DNA of 5,042 bases from Cellvibrionales bacterium (lineage in GTDB: Bacteria > Pseudomonadota > Gammaproteobacteria > Pseudomonadales > UBA7434). A program made the position numbers and the translations under genes. Shown piece after piece: positions 1 through 4,952 of this stretch (position 1 is its first letter; every line of letters begins with the position of its first letter). The DNA is taken from positions 1-5,042 of the forward strand of contig JABIQF010000023.1 of the NCBI GenBank assembly GCA_018668095.1, given 5' to 3'. The notes beneath the pieces are model-generated. The model made no database searches and was not told where the DNA came from. It worked only from the letters and a program-made list of their open reading frames with translations.

Positions 1-274
1 CGGCGCTAATAACGGGAGCGCAGACAATAATATCGCCTAAATGTGTCACGCCATCCAGCTCACCTATGTTCGCAGCAAAGGATAAAACATTCGTGGTTTT
101 ATCTGCTTGACGATAATCGCGGTTAAGCGTTTGCATTGCTGCTTCATCAATAATCACTAATGCAGCTTCGGCCAAGTTGTTGCCCAAGTAAGCCATGGCT
201 GCCCATTGCTCTAATTTATCATTAGAGGGAATGTCGCTTTGCGAGTACTGGCTATCAATGTCTAACGTGAGCAT
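1..274 (-). CDS. ybeY: YbeY endoribonuclease / rRNA maturation factor, N-terminal 91 codons (cut by window edge)
   Basis: YbeY is a metal-dependent cytoplasmic endoribonuclease family needed for 16S rRNA 3' end maturation and for removal of defective 70S ribosomes. Reading leftward from an ATG at 274-272, the visible protein starts MLTLDIDSQY. It carries the family block NRDYRQADKT (residues 51-60) followed by TNVLSF (61-66), then LGDIIVC (79-85). Arg55 in the YR pair probably corresponds to the conserved functional arginine of E. coli YbeY. The zinc-binding HGxLHLxGyDH motif lies in the missing C-terminal half, beyond position 1, so catalytic integrity cannot be judged. The start lies 6 bases after the ybeZ stop codon. 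The sequence before it is A/T-rich with only a weak purine run, which suggests translation coupled to ybeZ. The ybeZ-ybeY order is the conserved one, and the two proteins are known partners. The identification rests on motifs and context together. Confidence 0.93.
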   Translation of the reverse strand, partial: MLTLDIDSQYSQSDIPSNDKLEQWAAMAYLGNNLAEAALVIIDEAAMQTLNRDYRQADKTTNVLSFAANIGELDGVTHLGDIIVCAPVISA

Positions 275-280
275 AAAAAT

Positions 281-1342
281 TTATTTTTCTTTGGGCGAAT
301 GTTTGGCGGATTTTTTAATTTCTGCCGCCTTGTCATCGATAGCGTAGGCATCAACGATGCGTTTCACTAACGGATGTCTAACGACATCGCTGGAATCGAA
401 ATGAGTAAAGGTTAGGCCTTCAACGGACTTCAATACTTTTTCAACATGCAGTAAGCCAGAATCTCTTCGATGCGGTAAATCGATTTGCGTATCATCGCCA
501 GTGACGACAGCGGTAGAATTGAAACCGATGCGGGTTAAAAACATTTTCATTTGTTCGCGCGTCGTGTTCTGGCTCTCATCAAGAATAATAAAACTATTGC
601 TAAGTGTTCTGCCGCGCATAAAGGCTAGCGGGGCAACTTCAATAATGTTTCGCTCAATTAATTTACTGACATGATCAGCGCCCATCATTTCATACAAGGC
701 ATCATAAAGCGGTCTTAAATAAGGATCGATTTTTTGCGCTAAATCACCGGGCAAAAAACCAAGTTTTTCGCCGGCTTCTACGGCAGGGCGAACTAATAAA
801 ATACGGTCGACACGATTTTGTTCTAAGGCTTCAACAGCACAAGCGACAGCTAACCAAGTTTTGCCTGTGCCCGCTGGGCCAATGCCAAAGTTGATATCGT
901 TGTTGCGAATAGCGTCTATATACTCTTGTTGATTACCACCACGAGGATTAATTAATTTACGACGCGTTTGAATTGCGAGGCTATCATCATTATCGACGGC
1001 ATGATTATTCATGTTGTCATTGTTTGAAACGGTGCGGCTATTATCTTGTGGTTTCATAAGCTGAGAGATGCCTGATTCTTGCAAGTGCAGATGAATGTAT
1101 TCTGAATTAATTTCAACGTTGTTGGCCGTATCTTTATAGAGCTGATTGACTAACGTTGAAGCTGTTTGGGCATCATTATTAATGCCATCAAACTGAAATC
1201 GATTACCTCGGTTTTTAATTTTAACGCCCAGCCGCTTTTCGATTTGGCGCAAATGCTCATCAAATGGTCCGCAGAGTTTCGCAAGTCTACGTGTGTCATT
1301 AGGCTCAAGTGTGAGGTGGGCTGAAAGAATAGGGCTGTTCAA
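281..1342 (-). CDS. ybeZ: PhoH-like ATPase YbeZ, TTG start
   Basis: This is a 353-residue cytoplasmic P-loop NTPase of the PhoH family, close in length to E. coli YbeZ (about 346). An N-terminal domain (about 1-90) contains the LTLEPND stretch (10-16) and LCGPFDEHL (23-31). An Asn/Asp-rich linker (about 100-121) leads to the ATPase domain (about 135-335). That domain has Walker A GPAGTGKT (155-162, Lys161), RPAVEAGEKLGFLPGD (185-200), Walker B FIILDESQ (251-258, Asp255 and Glu256), TGD at 281-283 and DVVRHPLV (319-326). All expected motor residues are present. YbeZ homologues bind YbeY and are thought to support rRNA processing, and PhoH-type proteins may couple ATP use to RNA work. The start must lie before LTLEP. 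The only ATG, GTG or TTG between the upstream in-frame stop (1376-1378) and that motif is TTG at 1342-1340, and no clear Shine-Dalgarno site precedes it. Some databases name such proteins simply PhoH. Confidence 0.95.
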   Translation of the reverse strand: MNSPILSAHLTLEPNDTRRLAKLCGPFDEHLRQIEKRLGVKIKNRGNRFQFDGINNDAQTASTLVNQLYKDTANNVEINSEYIHLHLQESGISQLMKPQDNSRTVSNNDNMNNHAVDNDDSLAIQTRRKLINPRGGNQQEYIDAIRNNDINFGIGPAGTGKTWLAVACAVEALEQNRVDRILLVRPAVEAGEKLGFLPGDLAQKIDPYLRPLYDALYEMMGADHVSKLIERNIIEVAPLAFMRGRTLSNSFIILDESQNTTREQMKMFLTRIGFNSTAVVTGDDTQIDLPHRRDSGLLHVEKVLKSVEGLTFTHFDSSDVVRHPLVKRIVDAYAIDDKAAEIKKSAKHSPKEK

Positions 1343-1531
1343 GGTGTGATATAGGCTTTTTGCTAGTTTGATTCGTTAGGTTGCAAGCAGCATAACGATA
1401 TATTGTTCACGCTGCAAAGGTTGTTTGTATTATGTGGCACAAGTAATACTGGTCGAGGCATGAATAAGGATGTCCGCCTCAAACACCTATTAAGGGTAGG
1501 TGTAAAATAAGGGGGGGTATAAAAAGAATGC
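1343..1531. other. Intergenic region between the hydrolase gene and ybeZ
   Basis: This 189-base gap holds the probable ybeZ promoter in its left half and no credible gene. The right half is the 3' flank of the hydrolase gene. It has a run of seven G on the plus strand (1511-1517) and a 7-base-pair inverted repeat, ACACCTA (1483-1489) with TAGGTGT (1497-1503), loop 7. Farther left, GAGGC (1455-1459) pairs with GCCTC (1476-1480). Read on the minus strand, the 7-bp hairpin is followed by only two U residues. It is therefore at best a weak terminator or a 3'-end-protecting structure for the hydrolase transcript. The gap size and the promoter suggest that ybeZ-ybeY forms its own transcription unit. 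Confidence 0.5.
1389..1417 (-). promoter_or_regulatory. Probable promoter of ybeZ-ybeY
   Basis: On the minus strand a -35-like TTGCAG (1417-1412) and a -10-like TATGCT (1394-1389) are separated by exactly 17 bases. They match sigma-70 consensus at 3 of 6 and 4 of 6 positions. Transcription would begin near 1382, giving a leader of about 40 bases before the TTG start of ybeZ. The spacer contains a 14-base near-palindrome (1394-1407, one mismatched pair), and GCAGC/GCTGC arms flank it. These could form an operator, but short symmetric A/T-rich words also arise by chance. The call is inferred from sequence only. Confidence 0.45.
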
Positions 1532-2836
1532 TTAAGTGTTTTCTCGATGACGTCGGTAGCAATCTTGGGCAAAACGAACCGTTTCGGCTAATACTAGCTC
1601 GCTGCGGATCGATCTGAGCATATTAAAAGCATGCTGTGCACCCGGCACTTTAGCAAAAATAACTTTATTATCAGATACTTGGCTAAGTTTTTCGGCCAGT
1701 AACTGTGATTCTTCTATGGCGATTAGCGAGTCTTTAGTGCCGTGGATTAATAGACAATCTGGAATAGTGCGTGGATCACTGTGCTCGCTAGCTGTCGCAA
1801 TGGCGTTGGCCGAGCGGAACACTGCGCGATTATCAGGATCATGAAAGTCAGCCTTTATCACGGCTTTGGACCATAATCTGCCGGCATCACTGCTATGTGA
1901 TGTGCCATAAAGATTACAAAAATCCATAACACCATAAAAGCAGATGGCGGCTTGCACTTGGCTGTTTTCATCTTTTTCGTTGTCAGACAGGCCTTGAGGG
2001 GTTGGCTCAGCTTGAAACTGAGGATTATTCGCCGTAAGTGCCATTAAGGCTGACAATTGCCCGCCGGCTGAATCGCCTGCCGTTACCACGAAATCTGGAT
2101 TGCCACCGTATGCTTCAATATTTTGTTTAATCCATCGCAATGCCGTTTTACAGTCAATTAAATGGGCGGGCCATTGGTTGCGAGGGCTTAAGCGGTAATC
2201 GATAGAGACGCAGACCCAGCCAAGACTGGCGAGCTCATTGAGCAGCGGTAAACCTTGTCCAAATCGCGTGCCACCGTATTGCAATAAGCCACCGCCGTGC
2301 ATGTAAAGAAGGACAGGAGCAGCTTTAATGTCAGTATGGGGTTTTTCAGTCTGTTGTTTTTGCTGGTAAATATCGAGTTTAAGCCTTTGGCCATCAACGG
2401 TTTCATAAATGATGCCTTTTTGGCAGCTCACATTATTTAAACGAAAAGAAAAAGGTTTAAGAATGCGCGCCCAAAAGCTGCTGCTGTCTCCATTGTGGGC
2501 CTTGGGTGCTAGGCGCTCGATATCGGCGAGATCTAATGCTTGAGTTAATGGCTGCACACTGAGCATAGAATTAACGATATAGATTAGCTGTGCACACCAC
2601 GATATAAACGTCAGGATGAATATAAGTCCAGTCCAGAAGCCATTAACGACATCATTAATTAAAAAGTATCCGACAATAAATAGATGCAGTGGTAACAAAA
2701 GTAGCGCTAATTCACCGCATAGCACGCCAATAATAAAGGCTGCTATGCCGCGGTAGGACTGTTTGTAAGGTGGGAAGTAGAGATTCCAAGTGCAGGCTAT
2801 ACCCAACAGGCAAATCGTTATATATGAGGCAGCCAT
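1532..2836 (-). CDS. Membrane-anchored HSL-family alpha/beta hydrolase (putative carboxylesterase/lipase)
   Basis: This 434-residue protein has a hydrophobic N-terminal region and a C-terminal serine esterase domain. Hydrophobic stretches at about 4-20, 31-60 (long enough for one or two helices) and 67-88 predict three or four membrane segments. The catalytic domain (about 140-430) belongs to the hormone-sensitive lipase type (bacterial family IV). HGGG at 180-183 forms the oxyanion hole, GDSAGG at 254-259 holds nucleophile Ser256, and Asp369 (HGTKDS) and His402 (AQHAFN) complete the triad. All catalytic residues are present, so it is probably active on short- or medium-chain acyl esters; the substrate is unknown. 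The block from GWVCVSIDYRLSP through LTANNPQFQAE resembles, from memory, mycobacterial LipC-type membrane esterases. A charged Gln/Asn/Glu-rich loop (about 272-295) interrupts the core. The ATG at 2836 has an AAGAGA ribosome site 5 bases upstream. It lies 31 bases after the DUF1820 stop and is probably cotranscribed with it. Confidence 0.88.
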   Translation of the reverse strand: MAASYITICLLGIACTWNLYFPPYKQSYRGIAAFIIGVLCGELALLLLPLHLFIVGYFLINDVVNGFWTGLIFILTFISWCAQLIYIVNSMLSVQPLTQALDLADIERLAPKAHNGDSSSFWARILKPFSFRLNNVSCQKGIIYETVDGQRLKLDIYQQKQQTEKPHTDIKAAPVLLYMHGGGLLQYGGTRFGQGLPLLNELASLGWVCVSIDYRLSPRNQWPAHLIDCKTALRWIKQNIEAYGGNPDFVVTAGDSAGGQLSALMALTANNPQFQAEPTPQGLSDNEKDENSQVQAAICFYGVMDFCNLYGTSHSSDAGRLWSKAVIKADFHDPDNRAVFRSANAIATASEHSDPRTIPDCLLIHGTKDSLIAIEESQLLAEKLSQVSDNKVIFAKVPGAQHAFNMLRSIRSELVLAETVRFAQDCYRRHRENT

Positions 2837-2855
2837 AATGATCTCTTATTGAGCG

Positions 2856-2877
2856 AGGCGACTAAATTTAGTCGCCT
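2856..2877. repeat. Perfect 22-base palindrome across the DUF1820 stop codon
   Basis: The arms AGGCGACTAAA (2856-2866) and TTTAGTCGCCT (2867-2877) are exact reverse complements with no spacer. The palindrome includes the last codons and TAA stop (2870-2868) of the DUF1820 gene and ends 8 bases before the hydrolase ribosome site. In RNA it would fold into a hairpin of about 9 base pairs with an AAUU loop. No U-run follows on either strand, so it is not a standard intrinsic terminator. It may act as an RNase-processing or mRNA-stability element within the operon, or as a dimeric protein site. By simple base odds, a 22-base perfect palindrome is expected about 0.001 times in 5 kb. Confidence 0.85.
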
Positions 2878-3203
2878 GATTTACCACGAGGTGTTAACGG
2901 TTTTGAGATATTGAGTTGAGTAACATTCTCGCCTTTAAAATCACTGATTTTTGACACGCCTTCTTTTTCGACTTCATCGATACGGACTAATGAATGAATA
3001 GGAATATAGCTGCGAGCCACAGAGGCAAATTCATTTTTGAGTCGCTCTTCGCTAGGGTCGACAATCATTTGTGAGCGTTCACCAAAGACAAACTCTTCAA
3101 TTTCGATAAAGCCGTACATATCACTTTGATAAACATGTTTTGCATAGACTTCATACACTTGGTTCTGGTTGAGAAAGATAACTTTATAAATAGGCTCGGC
3201 CAT
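2868..3203 (-). CDS. DUF1820 family protein of unknown function
   Basis: This 111-residue soluble protein begins MAEPIYKVIFLNQNQVYEVY, the typical opening of the DUF1820 family in gammaproteobacteria. It has alternating hydrophobic stretches (IYKVIFL 5-11, VYEVYAKHV 16-24, FIEIEEFVFG 32-41) suggestive of beta strands. A conserved-looking DPSEERLKNEF (49-59) follows, then IPIHSLVRIDEV (67-78), and a polar tail from about 80. No signal peptide, membrane segment or catalytic motif is visible, and the biochemical role is not known to me. The frame is open upstream to another ATG at 3260. I chose 3203 because it gives the family's usual N terminus; the extra 19 residues (Cys- and Arg-rich) look untranslated and overlap a leader hairpin. 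An AGGA site lies 12 bases before 3203, rather far. Its position beside miaB recurs, as I recall, in Pseudomonas-like genomes. It is probably the first gene of a unit with the hydrolase. Confidence 0.85.
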   Translation of the reverse strand: MAEPIYKVIFLNQNQVYEVYAKHVYQSDMYGFIEIEEFVFGERSQMIVDPSEERLKNEFASVARSYIPIHSLVRIDEVEKEGVSKISDFKGENVTQLNISKPLTPRGKSGD

Positions 3204-3311
3204 GGGGCAATAACATCCTGACAATCTGAATTTAAAACAATGAGTGTATGGGTCCCTCATTGCTAGTGCAGCCCCATAAGTGGGGTCGAATAAGGTAATT
3301 TATTGTTTACC

Positions 3312-3320
3312 AGTATAACA
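3312..3320 (-). promoter_or_regulatory. Extended -10 promoter for the DUF1820-hydrolase unit
   Basis: On the minus strand TGT (3320-3318) runs directly into TATACT (3317-3312), giving a TGn extended -10 with a 5 of 6 match to TATAAT. The -35 area (3340-3335) is poor, which is common for extended -10 promoters. Transcription would start near 3305 and leave a leader of about 100 bases before the DUF1820 start at 3203. This leader can form two hairpins: TGGGG/CCCCA arms (3281-3285 and 3272-3276, loop 4) and a 7-bp stem pairing 3256-3262 with 3238-3244. Confidence 0.55.
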
Positions 3321-3358
3321 TGGACCATAAGCAGGTAGGGGCGTTCATTCTGCTTTGC

Positions 3359-3367
3359 TGGTATACT
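3359..3367 (+). promoter_or_regulatory. miaB: Extended -10 promoter for miaB
   Basis: TGG (3359-3361) precedes TATACT (3362-3367), a TGn extended -10 with a 5 of 6 match to TATAAT. No good TTGACA-like box lies 16-18 bases upstream. Transcription would start near 3374, giving a leader of about 106 bases. The leader has three small inverted repeats: GCGCTT/AAGCGC (3391-3396, 3412-3417), TAGCT/AGCTA (3418-3422, 3428-3432) and CTAAAA/TTTTAG (3439-3444, 3448-3453). The promoter mirrors the divergent DUF1820 promoter, and their -35 areas overlap around 3335-3344. Confidence 0.55.
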
Positions 3368-3479
3368 CCGCGGCCTGTTTTATAGGGTTGGCGCTTTGTT
3401 TAGTTGGGCTGAAGCGCTAGCTAATGAAGCTACAGGGCCTAAAACTCTTTTAGTTCAATACGATGCGATAAGAAAATAG

Positions 3480-4814
3480 ATGACCGAAAAACCGATTAAA
3501 AAGCTGTTTATTCAAACTCATGGCTGCCAGATGAATGAGTATGACTCTTCACGCATGGCCGATTTACTTAATGAAAGCCATCAATTAGTGGCTACGGATA
3601 ATGCAGAAGAAGCTGATGTGCTTTTGCTAAACACCTGTTCTATAAGAGAAAAAGCACAAGAAAAGGTGTTTCATCAGCTAGGCCGCTGGCGGAGTTTAAA
3701 AGAAAAAAATCCTAATTTAATTATTGGTGTTGGCGGCTGTGTTGCTAGCCAAGAGGGTAAGGCCATTGCTACGCGAGCGCCTTATGTTGATGTTATTTTT
3801 GGGCCACAAACACTGCATCGTTTGCCTGAAATGATGGATGCGAAAAAGCCGCGTGGGCCGGTTATTGTCGATGTGTCGTTTCCTGAAATAGAGAAATTTG
3901 ATCGATTACCAGAGCCCAGCGTTGATGGTCCCAGTGCCTTTGTTTCGGTTATGGAAGGTTGCAGCAAATATTGTACTTTTTGTGTAGTGCCTTATACCCG
4001 CGGTGAAGAAGTCAGCCGTCCGTTTGATGATGTGTTGGCAGAGATTTCGCAGCTGGCCGATAAAGGCGTGCGTGAAATTAATTTACTCGGTCAAAATGTG
4101 AATGGCTATCGTGGCTTGAATCATTTGGGTGAGGTTATCGATTTTGCTGAATTGATTAGTTATGTGGCAGCGGTAGAGGGTGTTGATCGTATTCGTTACA
4201 CCACATCACATCCGTTAGAGTTTAGTGATTCGCTTATTGATATTTATGCAGAGGTGCCAGAGTTGGTTGATCATTTGCATTTGCCAGTACAGAGTGGCTC
4301 TGATCGAATATTAGCGGCGATGAAACGTAACCACACTATTCTTGAATACAAATCGAAAGTACGACGTTTAAAAAAGATACGTCCGAATTTGTCGATGTCC
4401 TCTGATTTTATTATTGGTTTTCCGGGTGAGAGTGATCAAGATTTTGAAGACACGATGAATTTGATTCGTGAAATCAATTACGATTTGTCGTTTAGTTTTA
4501 TTTACAGTTCACGTCCTGGTACGCCGGCGGCTGATTTGCGTGATGATACGCCAATGGAAGTGAAGAAGCAGCGACTGGCTATTTTGCAAGATCGTATTAA
4601 TCAACAGGCGCAATCGATTAGTCGTAATATGGTGGGTACGCAGCAACGTTTGTTGGTGACGGGTCCGTCGAGAAAAGATCCTTCTGAAATTCAGGGACGC
4701 ACGGAGAATAATCGTGTGGTGAATTTTAAGGGCGATATTGCGTTGGTTGGTGAGTTTGTGAATGTTGAGGTTGGGGAGGCGTTGCCGAATTCTTTGAGAG
4801 GCATGCTGGTTTAG
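3480..4814 (+). CDS. miaB: MiaB, tRNA-2-methylthio-N6-dimethylallyladenosine synthase
   Basis: MiaB is a cytoplasmic radical-SAM methylthiotransferase. It converts i6A37 to ms2i6A37 in tRNAs reading UNN codons, which strengthens codon pairing and reading-frame maintenance. The 444-residue protein is complete. The N-terminal MTTase domain has the three auxiliary-cluster cysteines Cys16 (HGCQMNEYDS), Cys53 (NTCSIREKAQEK) and Cys87 (GGCVASQEG). The radical-SAM core has CSKYCTFC with Cys161, Cys165 and Cys168 binding the SAM-cleaving cluster, then LGQNVNGY (203-210), TTSHP (241-245) and LHLPVQSGSD (266-275). A TRAM RNA-binding domain occupies about 381-444, with GRTENNRVVNF at 406-416. It ends at the TRAM domain and lacks the roughly 30-residue tail of E. 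coli MiaB, a normal shorter family form. The ATG at 3480 matches the family N terminus but has only a weak AAGAA ribosome site. The gene is single and divergent from DUF1820. Leucine codon use shifts strongly to TTG after about codon 204. Confidence 0.98.
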   Translation: MTEKPIKKLFIQTHGCQMNEYDSSRMADLLNESHQLVATDNAEEADVLLLNTCSIREKAQEKVFHQLGRWRSLKEKNPNLIIGVGGCVASQEGKAIATRAPYVDVIFGPQTLHRLPEMMDAKKPRGPVIVDVSFPEIEKFDRLPEPSVDGPSAFVSVMEGCSKYCTFCVVPYTRGEEVSRPFDDVLAEISQLADKGVREINLLGQNVNGYRGLNHLGEVIDFAELISYVAAVEGVDRIRYTTSHPLEFSDSLIDIYAEVPELVDHLHLPVQSGSDRILAAMKRNHTILEYKSKVRRLKKIRPNLSMSSDFIIGFPGESDQDFEDTMNLIREINYDLSFSFIYSSRPGTPAADLRDDTPMEVKKQRLAILQDRINQQAQSISRNMVGTQQRLLVTGPSRKDPSEIQGRTENNRVVNFKGDIALVGEFVNVEVGEALPNSLRGMLV

Positions 4815-4952
4815 CTTTTTTTTGAAAACTTTTAGTTTAAATTCGTTAGGTGTGAGATGAAGCCGGAGTTCAGAATTTTATGTATAAGGTTTTAATGGTA
4901 ATGGCATATTCTGATATTTCATTTCTCTTGTTTGAGTTTTAAGGTCAAGGTC
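4815..4952. other. Non-coding 3' flank of miaB
   Basis: No convincing gene is present. A run of eight T (4816-4823) begins two bases after the miaB stop codon. Only a 3-bp GCT/AGC stem precedes it, so termination here is possible but unproven. An A/T-rich AAACT/AGTTT inverted repeat (4826-4830, 4834-4838) follows. An ATG at 4857 opens only 12 codons. The stretch is A/T-rich until it meets the GC-rich hairpin of the repeat to the right. Confidence 0.5.

Noticed and set aside
1483..1503. 7-bp inverted repeat after the hydrolase gene as its terminator
   Set aside because: On the minus strand it is followed by only two U residues, so it lacks the U tract of an intrinsic terminator.
1511..1517. 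Seven-G tract as a phase-variation switch
   Set aside because: It lies in the 3' flank of the hydrolase gene, outside any coding frame and far from a promoter box, so length changes would not obviously switch a gene.
1363..1572. 69-codon minus-strand reading frame overlapping the hydrolase 3' end
   Set aside because: It overlaps the end of a clear gene in another frame, has no family-like motif or plausible ribosome site, and lies mostly over the ybeZ promoter region.
2188..2406. 72-codon minus-strand reading frame inside the hydrolase gene
   Set aside because: It lies wholly within the esterase catalytic region in another frame and shows no recognisable protein features.
3204..3260. 19-residue N-terminal extension of the DUF1820 protein from ATG at 3260
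   Set aside because: The family N terminus fits the ATG at 3203, the extension looks unlike coding sequence, and it overlaps a leader hairpin.
3782..3967. 61-codon antisense reading frame inside miaB
   Set aside because: It is antisense to the strongly conserved MiaB coding region and has no independent support.
4816..4823. Run of eight T just after the miaB stop, as an intrinsic terminator
   Set aside because: Only a 3-bp stem can be drawn immediately before it. No stable GC-rich hairpin is seen, so it is not listed as a terminator.
4841..4851. Direct repeat ATTCGTTAGGT shared with 1371-1381
   Set aside because: An 11-base match is expected a few times by chance between positions of a 5 kb window, and no longer similarity surrounds it.
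4857..4895. Short ATG-led frame after miaB preceded by GTGTGAG
   Set aside because: It stops after 12 codons and has no supporting feature.
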